A DNA stretch of 64,000 nucleotides from DASXYG01 sp036502625. GTDB lineage: Bacteria; Actinomycetota; Actinomycetes; Streptosporangiales; Streptosporangiaceae. Shown here in pieces: positions 34,602 to 43,114 of the stretch (the stretch's first letter is position 1; the number at the start of each line of letters is the position of its first letter). The DNA is taken from positions 62,001-126,000 of the forward strand of contig DASXYG010000035.1 in assembly GCA_036502625.1 (NCBI GenBank), given 5' to 3'. The position numbers and the translations under genes were made by a program. Below the pieces are notes generated by a model. That model did not search any database and was not told the origin of the DNA. It saw nothing but the letters and a program-made list of their open reading frames with translations.

Positions 34602-36387
34602 TTCGGTCATCGACAAGGAGGCGCTCCGGCGCAAGTACGCCGCCGAGCGCGACAAGCGGATCCGGGCCGACGGCAACGACCAGTACCTCCGGCTCTCCGG
34701 CCGGTTCGCGCACTACCTCGACGACCCGTACACACCGCGTACGGAGCGCCCGCCGCGGGCCGACCACCGTACGGTCGTCTGCGTCGGCGGCGGCTTCGCC
34801 GGGCTGATCACCGGCGCCCGGCTGCGCGAGGCCGGCGTCGACGTCCGCATCGTCGAGAAGGGCGGCGACTTCGGCGGCACGTGGTACTGGAACCGCTATC
34901 CGGGCGCGCAGTGCGACACCTCCTCGTTCGTCTACATGCCGCTGCTCGAAGAGACCGGCCACATGCCGACGGAGAAGTACGCCCACGCGCCGGAGATCCT
35001 CGCCCACTGCCGGCGCATCGGCGAGCGGTTCGGCCTCTACGACGACGCCCTCTTCCACACCGAGGTGACCGCGGTCGACTGGGACGAGAGCCGGTCGCTG
35101 TGGGTCGTCCGCACGAACCGGGGCGACGAGCTGACCGCCGACTTCGTGGTGATGGGCATCGGGCCGCTGCACGTGCCGAAGCTGCCCGGCATCCCCGGGA
35201 TCGACGACTTCCGCGGCCACTCCTTCCACACCAGCCGCTGGGACTACGCCTACACCGGAGGCGACTCCGCCGGCGCCCCGATGGACCGGCTCGGCGACAA
35301 GCGGGTGGCGATCATCGGCACGGGCGCGACCTCCGTCCAGTGCGTGCCGCACCTCGCGCGCGCCTGCCGTGAGCTGTACGTCGTCCAGCGCACGCCGTCG
35401 TCGGTCGACGTACGCGACAACCGCCCCACGGACCCCGAGTGGTTCGCGGGGATGGCCACGCCGGGCTGGCAGCGCCGCTGGCTGGAGAACTTCACCGACA
35501 ACCAGGCCGGCGGCGGCGCCGACGACGACCTCGTGATGGACGGCTGGACCGACCTCGCGCGCCGCATGCGCGCCAAGATCCGCTCGCTCCCCGACTCCGA
35601 GCGCCACGACCGCGCCGCGCTGCTGGGCGTCCTCGAGGACTCCGACTTCGAGAAGATGGAGGAGATCCGCGCCCGGGTCGACGCCGTCGTGGCCGACCCG
35701 GAGACGGCGCGGAACCTGAAGGCGTGGTACCGGCAGCTCTGCAAGCGGCCGTGCTTCCACGACGAGTACCTCCAGGCGTTCAACACCCCCGGCACGCACC
35801 TCGTCGACACCGACGGCAAGGGCGTCGAGCGGATCACCGAGACGGGCGTGGTCGCCGGCGGCCGCGAGTACCCGGTCGACTGCGTGATCTACGCGTCCGG
35901 CTTCGAGGTCGGCACGTCCTTCACCCGCAGGTCCGGCTACGAGGTGACCGGCCGCGGCGGGCGCACGCTGACGGAGTGCTGGGCCGACGGCATGCGCACG
36001 CTGCACGGCATCCACGTGCACGGCTTCCCGAACGCGTTCATCGTGCAGCCGACGCAGGGCGCGAACCTCATCTCGAACGTGCCGCACAACATCGTCGACG
36101 CGGCCGCCACGATCACCGCGACGATCCGGCACGCCCGCGACAACGGCCTCCGCGAGGTCGAGGCGGCCAAGGACGCCGAGGACGCCTGGATCGAGCTGCT
36201 GCTGACCGGCCCGGCCGGCACCCTCGGCGGCCCCGACTGCACGCCGGGCTACTACAACAACGAGGGCCACGACGCCGGGCGCCCGGCCAGGCTGCGCGTC
36301 GGCTACCCGTACGGCCCGTCCGCGTACTTCGCCTACATCGACGAATGGCGCGCGTCAGGGCGGTTCGCCGGGCTGGAGTTCCGCTAG
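34585..36387 (+). CDS. Type I Baeyer-Villiger flavin monooxygenase
   Basis: A 600-residue FAD/NADPH enzyme that inserts oxygen beside a carbonyl to make esters or lactones. It has two Rossmann motifs, GGGFAG near residue 67 and GTGATS near 250, and the BVMO fingerprint FRGHSFHTSRWD at residues 209-220, matching FxGxxxHxxxW(P/D). The N-terminal extension and length suit the cyclopentadecanone/steroid monooxygenase group more than cyclohexanone monooxygenases. The start is uncertain: ATG 34567, ATG 34585 or GTG 34597, all inside or next to the operator, which suggests a leaderless or very short leader. Confidence 0.9.
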   Translation: MVTLVSSVIDKEALRRKYAAERDKRIRADGNDQYLRLSGRFAHYLDDPYTPRTERPPRADHRTVVCVGGGFAGLITGARLREAGVDVRIVEKGGDFGGTWYWNRYPGAQCDTSSFVYMPLLEETGHMPTEKYAHAPEILAHCRRIGERFGLYDDALFHTEVTAVDWDESRSLWVVRTNRGDELTADFVVMGIGPLHVPKLPGIPGIDDFRGHSFHTSRWDYAYTGGDSAGAPMDRLGDKRVAIIGTGATSVQCVPHLARACRELYVVQRTPSSVDVRDNRPTDPEWFAGMATPGWQRRWLENFTDNQAGGGADDDLVMDGWTDLARRMRAKIRSLPDSERHDRAALLGVLEDSDFEKMEEIRARVDAVVADPETARNLKAWYRQLCKRPCFHDEYLQAFNTPGTHLVDTDGKGVERITETGVVAGGREYPVDCVIYASGFEVGTSFTRRSGYEVTGRGGRTLTECWADGMRTLHGIHVHGFPNAFIVQPTQGANLISNVPHNIVDAAATITATIRHARDNGLREVEAAKDAEDAWIELLLTGPAGTLGGPDCTPGYYNNEGHDAGRPARLRVGYPYGPSAYFAYIDEWRASGRFAGLEFR

Positions 36388-36509
36388 GCCGGCGTCGCGC
36401 ACAGGTTCTCGGTGCGGGTGCGCGGGCGGGGGAAGTCGCGGGTGCCGTCCGGGGCGACCGTGAGGCGGAACCTGCCGTGCACGACGTACCAGCCCGGCGG
36501 GTAGGCCCG

Positions 36510-36614
36510 GTCGGGCGCACCCGCGCGCACGTCCTCGCGGCGCTCACCGAGCCGCGCACCACCGGCGGGCTGGCCCGCGCGGTGGGCGTCAGCCCGGCGG
36601 CCGAGGTGCGCCGC
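36510..36614 (+). pseudogene. Remnant of an ArsR-type winged helix
   Basis: In the otherwise empty 36388-36698 spacer, one frame reads TRAHVLAALTEPRTTGGLAR and then AVGVSPAAEVRR. That is the recognition part of an ArsR-family regulator (usual pattern: leave the ligand domain, RxxVLxxLxxPxTTxxLAxxLGVSPA). The rest of the family's helix, wing and dimer domain cannot be found on either side, nor a start codon in context. It looks like a decayed fragment. Confidence 0.4.
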
Positions 36615-36698
36615 CCGCGGTCGGGTCAACGCACGGACTCCGCAGATTCCTCAAACTTACCTATCATTCACTACACAGGGAGTGTTAGGGTAGTTTTC

Positions 36699-37130
36699 AT
36701 GACCGAGCGCCTCTACTCCGTGGACCAAGTGGCCGAGCGTCTGGGGCTGCACGTCCGGACCGTCCGCAACTACGTGCGCGACGGACGGCTGCCCGCGGTG
36801 CGCATCGGCAAGCAGTACCGCATCGCGCACGACGACCTGGAGGCGTTCACCGGGAAGCCCGTGCCCGCGACTCCGCGTGAGTCGGCCGAGCGGCGGCGGC
36901 ATGCGGAGGTCGCGAGCATCGTCGAGGTCGACGCGCTCGACCGCGCCACCGCCGACCGGCTGTCCACGCTCATGACCAGCGCCGCCACCAACCGCGGCGC
37001 CGGCGACCCGGCGCTGCGCGTCCAGGTGGCGTACGACGAGGAGCGGGCGCACATGAAGATCCTCATCTGGGGCGCCACGGCGGACACCGCACGGCTGCTC
37101 GACTACATCGAGGGGGTGCTCACCTCATGA
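36699..37130 (+). CDS. Excisionase/MerR-like helix-turn-helix protein
   Basis: A 143-residue protein with an HTH_17 domain at the N terminus (YSVDQVAERLGLHVRTVRNY, then VRDGRLPAVRIGKQYRI), a basic linker (RESAERRRH), and a C-terminal alpha-beta domain (ALRVQVAYDEERAHMKILIW). No phage gene is near, so it is a chromosomal regulator and not an excisionase. It lies in a coupled pair with the alpha/beta hydrolase downstream (ATGA overlap). The AT-rich upstream stretch contains CTACAC and GTGTTAG half-sites (36671-36687) that may be its own operator. Confidence 0.85.
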   Translation: MTERLYSVDQVAERLGLHVRTVRNYVRDGRLPAVRIGKQYRIAHDDLEAFTGKPVPATPRESAERRRHAEVASIVEVDALDRATADRLSTLMTSAATNRGAGDPALRVQVAYDEERAHMKILIWGATADTARLLDYIEGVLTS

Positions 37131-37978
37131 CCACGACCACGACCACGATCTACCGGTCCGAGACCGGCGGCGCGGAGCTCATCCGGCGCTACGACGAGGC
37201 GCTGCGCGCCTGGCCGGTGCCCGCGGAGCGGCTCCGCGTGCCGACCGGCGAGGGCGAGACGTTCGTCCTCGCCTCCGGCCCCGCGGACGCGCCGCCGCTG
37301 ATCCTGCTGCACGGCTCGGGCGCGAACGCCACGACGTGGATGGGCGACGTCGCCACCTGGTCGCGGCACTTCCGCACGTACGCCGTCGACCTCATCGGCG
37401 AGCCCGGCCACAGCGCGCCGTCCCGCCCGCCGCTGTCCTCCGACGCGTACGCACGGTGGCTCGACGACGTCCTCGACGGCCTGGGCGTCGCCCGCGCGGC
37501 GTTCGCCGGCATGTCGCTCGGCGGCTGGACGGCGCTCGACTACGCCACGCGCCGCCCCGAGCGGGTGGACCACCTCGCCCTGCTGTGCCCTGGCGGCCTC
37601 GGGCGGCAGAAGATGGGGGTCATCGTGCGCTCGCTGCTGATGCGCCCGTTCGGCCGCCGCGGTTTCCGCCGTACGGCCGCCTCGATCACCGGCCTGAACA
37701 CCCCGGACGCCGGGCCGATCCTCGACCAGGTCGTGCTGACGTTCCGGTCGTTCCGGCCGCGCACCGAGCGGCTCCCGGTGTTCTCCGCGGCCGCGCTGGG
37801 CCGGCTGGGCATGCCGGTGCTGGTGCTCGTCGGCGAGCGTGACGCCATGTTCGACTCCGCGGCCACCGCACGGCGCGTACGGGAGCACGTCCCGCACGCG
37901 ACCGTGCGCGAGCTGCCCGGGGTGGGCCACGCGATCCTCGGCCAGGCCGAGCCGGTGCTCAGCTTCCTTCGGGGCTGA
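37127..37978 (+). CDS. Alpha/beta hydrolase
   Basis: A 283-residue soluble hydrolase. The oxyanion region HGSGANATTW is at about 64-73, the nucleophile elbow AGMSLGGW places Ser130, the acid is likely in LVGERDAMFD and the His in GVGHAIL near the C terminus. The triad is complete. It is translationally coupled to the helix-turn-helix gene at 36699, which probably controls it. Its 3' end overlaps the convergent isochorismatase-fold gene by 20 bp. The substrate, an ester, lactone or C-C bond, cannot be inferred. Confidence 0.9.
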   Translation: MTTTTTTIYRSETGGAELIRRYDEALRAWPVPAERLRVPTGEGETFVLASGPADAPPLILLHGSGANATTWMGDVATWSRHFRTYAVDLIGEPGHSAPSRPPLSSDAYARWLDDVLDGLGVARAAFAGMSLGGWTALDYATRRPERVDHLALLCPGGLGRQKMGVIVRSLLMRPFGRRGFRRTAASITGLNTPDAGPILDQVVLTFRSFRPRTERLPVFSAAALGRLGMPVLVLVGERDAMFDSAATARRVREHVPHATVRELPGVGHAILGQAEPVLSFLRG

Positions 37979-38516
37979 CGGCCCAGTCGGCGACCGTGGT
38001 GACCTCGCCGCGGCGCGGGAAGATCCGCTCGACCAGGATGCGGTGCACGTCCTCGTCGGAATCGGCGCAGGCGTCGGACAGGAAGGTCAGCCGGTAGTCG
38101 CGGTCGGCTGCGTGGCAGGCGGTGGCCAGGACCACGCCGCTGGTGGCGATGCCGGTCAGCACGAGGTGGTCGATGCCGGCCGCGGCGAGGATCTGCCGCA
38201 GGTCGTTGCCGGCGAACGCGCTGACGCGGTTCTTCACCACGACGGTCTCGCCGGGAAGCGGCGCGACGTCCGGGTGGATCTCCGCGGCGGGGTCGTCCGG
38301 GGTGAACGCCCCGGACGGCAGCGCGCCGAACATCTTGTTGCGCGGGTGGATCTCCGGCTTGCCGTGGCGGAAGCCGACCGTGACGTACACGACCGGGATG
38401 CCCGCCGTACGCGCCGCGCCGATCGCGCGGGCGACGCGCGGCAGGTAGCCGGGGTCGGTGACACGGGAGACGGTGCCACGCTGGACGTCCATGACGAGGA
38501 GAGCGGTGTCGGACAC
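37959..38516 (-). CDS. Isochorismatase/cysteine hydrolase-fold protein lacking the Cys
   Basis: A 185-residue protein of the isochorismatase-like fold. Asp10 (LLVMDVQRG) and Lys95 (VVVKNRVSAF) of the triad are present; the motif that normally carries the nucleophilic Cys reads TGIATSGVV with Gly127 instead. True isochorismatases such as EntB and PhzD also have Gly here, but so do uncharacterised relatives. GTG 38516 has AAAGGAAA ahead. It is 9 bp upstream of the MFS stop in the same direction of reading (MFS, then this gene on the minus strand), so it may be co-transcribed. Confidence 0.85.
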   Translation of the reverse strand: MSDTALLVMDVQRGTVSRVTDPGYLPRVARAIGAARTAGIPVVYVTVGFRHGKPEIHPRNKMFGALPSGAFTPDDPAAEIHPDVAPLPGETVVVKNRVSAFAGNDLRQILAAAGIDHLVLTGIATSGVVLATACHAADRDYRLTFLSDACADSDEDVHRILVERIFPRRGEVTTVADWAVSPEGS

Positions 38517-38525
38517 GGTTTCCTT

Positions 38526-39947
38526 TCAGGAGCGCACGGCGACGTGCCGCAGCCCGCGGTCGGCGACCGTCAGGACCAGGAACACGGCGCCGGCGCCGAG
38601 CATGAGCCAGGACAGGTGGTGCAGGCCCGGTGTGTCGGCGTGGCGGCCGAAGGCCGACGCCGTGGCCGCGGTGGCGACCATCGAGCCGAGATAGGTGAAC
38701 GTACGCAACAGGCCCGTGGACGAGCCGATCCGCTCCTTGTCGGACTGGTAGTAGACGGAGTTCTGCAAGGCGAGGCTGTTCAGGCCCTGCGGCAGCCCGA
38801 AGACCACCACGACGGCCACCACCATCCAGATGGGGCTGCCGCCGCCGAGCAGGAGCAGGCCCGCGCAGGCGGCGATCTGCGCGACCGCTCCGACGATCAG
38901 CTTGCCGCGCACGCCGCTGCGCCGCCCGGTGAGCGTGGCCACGCCGATGCCCACCAGGAACATCGGCATCTGCACGAGCCCGGCCTGCGACGGCGTCAGC
39001 CCGCGGCCCTCCTCGACCCACTGGGTGAAGCCGTAGAGGAAGGCGTACGAGACGATGTACGCCACGATGGTCCGGGCGTACGTGGTGATCAGCGGCGTGT
39101 TGCCGCCCAGCACCCGCAGGTCGATGAACGGCACGGCGGCGCGCAGCTCCCGTACGGCGAACGCGGCGCCGAGGACGACCGCGGCCGCCAGCAGGTAGAG
39201 CGTGCGGACGTGCGGGTCCATCAGGAACAGCAGCAGCGTGACCAGCATCCCGGCGAACAGCGCCATGCCGGGCAGGTCGAGCTCGGCCACCGTGTTCTTG
39301 CCGCCGCCGCGCGGGGTGCGCTCCTTCGGCAGCCGCAGCACACCGAGGACCAGCGCGGCCAGGGCGAGCGGGATGTTGAGCGCGAAGGTCGTACGCCAGC
39401 CGCCGGCGCCGATCAGGAACCCGCCGAGCGTGGGGCCGATGACGGCGATGGTCTGGCTGGACACCGCCAGCGCGGTGAGCACGCCCGCGGGGCTGTCGTT
39501 GCCGGTGCGGTCGGCCTCGCGGCGCAGCAGGGACATCGCGGCGGGGAACCCGGCGCAGGTGCCGAAGCCGAGCAGCACGCGCGCGCCGACCAGCGCGCCG
39601 AGGTTCGGCGCGAGCGTGCCCGCGATGCCGGCCAGGCCGACCAGGGACGTACTGATCAGGAAGAGCCGGCGCGGGCCGAAGAGGTCGATCAGCCGCCCGA
39701 CGACGGGCTGGCCGAGGGCGGTCGCGAGGTACAGCGCGGAGACGAGCCAGGCGGTCTGCGAGGGCGGGGCGCCGAACGCCACCCCGATGGGGACGAGCGC
39801 GACGGCGATGATCGTGGAGTTGATCGGGTTCAGGACGGACCCGAGGATCATCGGGGGGATCAGCCTGCGGTCGAACCGTTCGCCGGGGCCGCCGCCCGGC
39901 CCGGCCTCAGGTGCCGGTTCGGACTCGACCTTCTCGGCACTGCTCAT
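38526..39947 (-). CDS. MFS drug-efflux transporter (DHA2-type)
   Basis: A 473-residue polytopic transporter with about 13-14 helices. It shows the major-facilitator loop GRLIDLFGPRRLFLIS and motif C-like IGPTLGGFLIGAGGWR of multidrug exporters. ATG 39947 overlaps the MarR stop by 4 bp. A MarR-MFS operon with tandem operator boxes upstream is the standard layout of an inducible efflux system for lipophilic or phenolic compounds. Confidence 0.92.
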   Translation of the reverse strand: MSSAEKVESEPAPEAGPGGGPGERFDRRLIPPMILGSVLNPINSTIIAVALVPIGVAFGAPPSQTAWLVSALYLATALGQPVVGRLIDLFGPRRLFLISTSLVGLAGIAGTLAPNLGALVGARVLLGFGTCAGFPAAMSLLRREADRTGNDSPAGVLTALAVSSQTIAVIGPTLGGFLIGAGGWRTTFALNIPLALAALVLGVLRLPKERTPRGGGKNTVAELDLPGMALFAGMLVTLLLFLMDPHVRTLYLLAAAVVLGAAFAVRELRAAVPFIDLRVLGGNTPLITTYARTIVAYIVSYAFLYGFTQWVEEGRGLTPSQAGLVQMPMFLVGIGVATLTGRRSGVRGKLIVGAVAQIAACAGLLLLGGGSPIWMVVAVVVVFGLPQGLNSLALQNSVYYQSDKERIGSSTGLLRTFTYLGSMVATAATASAFGRHADTPGLHHLSWLMLGAGAVFLVLTVADRGLRHVAVRS

Positions 39948-40396
39948 GGATGGATCAGCCTTTCGAGTACGGCCATCGCCTCGATGACGGTCTCCCGCTC
40001 GCGCGGGGTGCACCGCTCCTCGAAGGCGCGGGCCAGCCATTCGTGGCGGGCCTGCCGGTCGCCCTCGGCGCGTTCGCGGCCGTCGGAGGTGAGGTTCACG
40101 AGCCGGCGGCGGCCGTCTTCGGGGTCGGGGCGGCGCTCGACGAGGCCGCGGCCCCCGAGCACCGAGACGGTGGCGGCCATCGACTGCGGGCGCACACCCT
40201 CGATGGCGGCGAGGCCGCTCGCGGTGGCGGGCCCGTCTTTGGAGAGCCGCGCGAGCACGGACGCCTGCGACGGGGTGAGGTCGTCGGCGGTGGAGACGTC
40301 GCGCAGCACGCGCCGCAGGCGGCCGATCACCACCCGGACATCGCGCGCGGCGCGCGCGGCGGACGGCGACGGATCCTGCGGGCTCGTTGGGCTCAT
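39944..40396 (-). CDS. MarR family transcriptional regulator
   Basis: A 150-residue winged-helix protein: LTPSQASVLARLSKDGPATA (about residues 45-64), recognition helix region RPQSMAATVSVLGGRGLVER, and wing RRPDPEDGRRRLVNLT. It is the first gene of the MarR-MFS unit and lies 20 bp from three phased boxes that it presumably binds to repress the pair. Confidence 0.93.
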   Translation of the reverse strand: MSPTSPQDPSPSAARAARDVRVVIGRLRRVLRDVSTADDLTPSQASVLARLSKDGPATASGLAAIEGVRPQSMAATVSVLGGRGLVERRPDPEDGRRRLVNLTSDGRERAEGDRQARHEWLARAFEERCTPRERETVIEAMAVLERLIHP

Positions 40397-40415
40397 ACGG
40401 CCACAGTAGTTTCGT

Positions 40416-40455
40416 CAGTTCAAACTGTCCAGTTGAGACTGCACAGTTTCGTCTG
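40416..40455. promoter_or_regulatory. Three MarR boxes at a 14-bp period
   Basis: CAGTTCAAACTG (40416-40427, perfect 5+2+5 dyad), CAGTTGAGACTG (40430-40441) and CAGTTTCGTCTG (40444-40455) start exactly 14 bp apart in the gap ahead of marR. The first is a clean palindrome; the others keep both outer half-sites. Confidence 0.6.
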
Positions 40456-40464
40456 TACTTCCGG

Positions 40465-41331
40465 TCACACCTTCTCGGCGAGGACCGAGCGCTCGATCTC
40501 CGAGACGGGCAGCCCGCGCCCGGCGGGCTTGACATAGCGTTCGGCGAACTCCGCCGGGCCCGCGTCGTCGAGCCGCCGCCAGCCGTACGCGCCGAGCAGG
40601 CCGGGCACGTCGTCCGGGAGCAGGCCGAACCGCCACAGCGGGCGCTTCTCCACGAAGTCGCGGTACGCCAGGCGCGCGCCGTACATCTCGGTGCCGTCGA
40701 GGAAGTCGCGTCGTACGTACGTGAAGGCCAGGCGGCTTCCCCGCGCCGCGCCGGCCAGGAAGCCGAACGTCGCGCGGACGGCGTCCTCCGTGAGGTACTG
40801 CGTGACCGCCTCCCAGACGAAGAACGTCCGCCCGGCGGGGTCGTAGCCGCGCGCGGCCAGGGCGTCCGGCAGGCTCTGCGTCTCGAAGTCCAGGGGTACC
40901 AGCGTGACGTGCGCGGGGACCCGGCCGTACGCCCGCGCCACGGCCGCGCGCTTGCGCGCCATGGTGCCCGGCAGGTCGACCTCGTAGACGCGGGTCTTCT
41001 CCAGGCCGGGCAGCCGGTACGCGCGGGTGTCGAACCCGGCGCCCAGCACCACGACGGCGTCCAGGCCGCGCTCCGCGTCCGCGGCCAGGGCGTCGTCGAT
41101 GAACCGCTTGCGGCAGAGCATGCTCGCCCACAGCCCCGGGATCCGCTTCTCCGACATCCGCTCGATCATCCGCCGTACGGGACCCCACCGGGTGGCCGCC
41201 GCCACGGGCCGGTACGCGGCGGGCAGCAGCCGCACGGCCAGCGGGTCGCGCACCAGCGGGTCCGGTTCGTACTGGTCGGCCGCGACGATCGTCATCGGCC
41301 CGATGTTGGTCTGCTCCGCGGGGTTGCGCAC
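40465..41331 (-). CDS. SAM-dependent methyltransferase, leucine carboxyl methyltransferase-like family
   Basis: A 288-residue class I methyltransferase of the PPM/LCMT-related family. SAM motif I is VVVLGAGFDTRAYRL (about residues 90-104), followed by the acidic VYEVDLPGTMARKRA and the TFFVWEAVTQYLTEDAV block typical of the family. GTG 41331 starts 7 bp after the VOC gene stop. Actinomycete members methylate small-molecule or unknown acceptors; mycobacterial relatives are numerous and mostly uncharacterised. Confidence 0.88.
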   Translation of the reverse strand: MRNPAEQTNIGPMTIVAADQYEPDPLVRDPLAVRLLPAAYRPVAAATRWGPVRRMIERMSEKRIPGLWASMLCRKRFIDDALAADAERGLDAVVVLGAGFDTRAYRLPGLEKTRVYEVDLPGTMARKRAAVARAYGRVPAHVTLVPLDFETQSLPDALAARGYDPAGRTFFVWEAVTQYLTEDAVRATFGFLAGAARGSRLAFTYVRRDFLDGTEMYGARLAYRDFVEKRPLWRFGLLPDDVPGLLGAYGWRRLDDAGPAEFAERYVKPAGRGLPVSEIERSVLAEKV

Positions 41332-41338
41332 GGGCCGC

Positions 41339-41725
41339 TCAGCCTCCTGATCGCGGCTGGAAGAGCTCGACGGGGTTGCCCGCCGGGTCCTCCGCGAGGA
41401 TCTGGTCGCCGCCGACGCCCACGACGATGTCGCTGCGGAACGCTACACCTGTAGCGCGCAGCCCCGCGACCGTCGCGGCGAGATCGTCCACCTCGATCTG
41501 GAACCGGTTCCATCCCCCGGGCTCCGGACGCCGCCCGTCCGGCATGGCCGCGCCGCCCCCGCCGGGCCCGGCCGGCGCGGACAGCAGCAGCCGCAGGTCA
41601 CCACGGGAGAGCATGGCGAACGGCGGCGCGGGGCGCATGTCGACCGTGAAGCCGAGATGCGTGGTGTAGAAGGCGATGGCGGCGTCGACGTCGTCGACGA
41701 TGTAGCGCACGGAGACGGTGCTCAT
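41339..41725 (-). CDS. VOC family (glyoxalase/bleomycin-resistance fold) protein
   Basis: A 128-residue vicinal-oxygen-chelate protein: two beta-alpha-beta-beta-beta modules, with IVDDVDAAIAFYTTHLGF at the start and FQIEVDDLAATVAGLRATG then EDPAGNPVELFQP at the end. The final Glu (VELFQ) is a usual metal ligand, and a metal His in the first module is not obvious. ATG 41725 has GAAGGA ahead. It is probably co-transcribed with the methyltransferase. Confidence 0.9.
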   Translation of the reverse strand: MSTVSVRYIVDDVDAAIAFYTTHLGFTVDMRPAPPFAMLSRGDLRLLLSAPAGPGGGGAAMPDGRRPEPGGWNRFQIEVDDLAATVAGLRATGVAFRSDIVVGVGGDQILAEDPAGNPVELFQPRSGG

Positions 41726-41955
41726 GGCCGGTTCCTTCCTGCCTACCGCCCTCAGTATCCGCCCGCGCGGCCCGCTGCCGGCCGCGCCGTATCGCCGCCG
41801 CACAACTACGCATCGTCGTCATGATGTGACCGAATGTGGCCGCATTCGGACCCCGGCTGGACGGACCGGCGGTCCTTTTGCCAATCTGGGTGACCGTCAG
41901 GGCCGGGAGGGCCCGAGGGTGGGGATCACCAACGACGCTGGGGGGTGTCGGATCA

Positions 41956-42243
41956 GTGGGTGCTGTCGTGCTCGATCACCCGTATCCGGAGGGAACGCGG
42001 GTGAGACATGCCGGGGACGATTCCGTGGGCGCGCTGGCCACGGGGACCGCGCGGGTGCTGAAGACCGCGGCCGATCCGGGCGGCGAACTGACGTACCAGG
42101 TGCGTACGGACGACGGCGCCGAGGCCGCCTGGCCGTCGTACTTCACGATTCCCGTGAGCAACACGGCGTCGGGCCGCCACTCGGCCCGGCAGGCGCCGCA
42201 ACCGGCGGCGGGCGCCGCCGCGCCCGCCCCGGCGAGCGCCTAG
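41956..42243 (+). CDS. Small hypothetical protein with SH3-like core
   Basis: A 95-residue protein I do not recognise. GTG 41956 is chosen because conserved-looking sequence begins there (VLDHPYPEGTRVRHAGD); upstream codons read as translated spacer. The core alternates beta-strand-like stretches (GTARVLKTAADPGGELTYQV, then RTDDGAEAAWPSYFTIP), suggesting a small barrel, with an Ala/Pro tail. A hairpin terminator begins 4 bp after its stop. Confidence 0.5.
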   Translation: MGAVVLDHPYPEGTRVRHAGDDSVGALATGTARVLKTAADPGGELTYQVRTDDGAEAAWPSYFTIPVSNTASGRHSARQAPQPAAGAAAPAPASA

Positions 42244-42246
42244 TAC

Positions 42247-42288
42247 GCGTGAGCCTCCGCGCCCCCCGCGTGGCGCGGAGGCTCACGC
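42247..42288. terminator. Bidirectional hairpin terminator
   Basis: GCGTGAGCCTCCGCGCC (42247-42263) pairs exactly with 42272-42288 around an 8-base loop. It separates the small + strand gene from the convergent hydrolase, and the hydrolase stop codon (42283-42285) lies inside the stem. Confidence 0.75.
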
Positions 42289-43104
42289 GAACCCGGCCAG
42301 CAGCTCAGCCAGGCGTTCCGGCTGGTCCTCGGCCACGAGCGTCGACGACTCCTCGATCACCACGAGCCGCGCGTCGGGGTACAGCTCGGCCAGCCGCGGG
42401 CCGTGGTCGGCGGGCATGAGCGAGTCGCGCCCGGCCCACACCACGAGCACCGGACGGGCGAAGGCGCGCAGCCCACGCGCCCACTCCAACTGGGTGGCGC
42501 GGTCCGGGGAGCCGGTGGCGAACTTCGCGAAGTCGCGCCGGATGCCCGGGTCGCCGGTGGCCGGGGCGAACCAGTCGACGAGCAGGTCGTCCGGGATGCC
42601 CGCGACCGACATCCCGCCGTAGCCGCGGCGCATCCGCCGGAACCCGCGCAGCCGCATGAGCTGGAGCATCAGCCACAGCCCGCCGGGCATCCGCGCCAAG
42701 CGGCCCATCGTGCGCGCCGGGCCGGGCGGGAAGTTGTCGAACGCCTCGCAGGCCACGAGCGCCATGCGGCCCACCCGGTCCGTACGGCCCTCGTTGACCA
42801 TGAACTGGCCGCCGCCCCAGTCGTTGAGCACGACCGTGACGTCGGAGAGGTCGAGGGCGTCGAGGAAGTCGGCGAGGATGCGGGCCATGCCGCGCTGGGT
42901 GAGGTCGGCGTCGGCGCGCATCGGCAGCCGGTGGCCGCCGAGCGGCAGCGTGGGCGTGACGCAGCGGAACCCGGGCAGCAGCGGCACCACCTTGCGCCAC
43001 GCCCGGTGGTCCATCGGGACGCCGTGGCCGAACACGATCACCGGGCCCGGGCCGCCGGTGTCCTCGTACTCCACCGGGCCGGCGGGAAGCCGCACGGTCG
43101 GCAT
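42283..43104 (-). CDS. Alpha/beta hydrolase with Asp nucleophile and no catalytic His
   Basis: A 273-residue alpha/beta-fold protein. The oxyanion motif GHGVPMDH is present. The nucleophile elbow reads VLNDWGGGQ with Asp95 and the following Trp, as in haloalkane dehalogenases and epoxide hydrolases. The segment that normally carries the catalytic His reads EESSTLVAEDQPERLAELL, with Ser/Thr at the His position. If correct, classical turnover of the ester intermediate is not possible. ATG 43104 follows GAGGGGG. It is divergent from a TetR gene with a palindrome in the gap. Confidence 0.85.
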   Translation of the reverse strand: MPTVRLPAGPVEYEDTGGPGPVIVFGHGVPMDHRAWRKVVPLLPGFRCVTPTLPLGGHRLPMRADADLTQRGMARILADFLDALDLSDVTVVLNDWGGGQFMVNEGRTDRVGRMALVACEAFDNFPPGPARTMGRLARMPGGLWLMLQLMRLRGFRRMRRGYGGMSVAGIPDDLLVDWFAPATGDPGIRRDFAKFATGSPDRATQLEWARGLRAFARPVLVVWAGRDSLMPADHGPRLAELYPDARLVVIEESSTLVAEDQPERLAELLAGFA

Positions 43105-43114
43105 CGCGTCCCCC

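Noticed and set aside
36384..36629. Minus-strand 81-codon frame ending YPPGWYVVHGRFRLTVAPDG
   Set aside because: The tail looks protein-like, but there is no ribosome site, the first half is Arg/Ala-rich shadow sequence and I know no family for it. It may be another decayed fragment.
36699..37130. Excisionase of an integrated element
   Set aside because: The DNA-binding domain is of that type, but there is no integrase, attachment site, tRNA gene or other mobile gene; the partner is a hydrolase.
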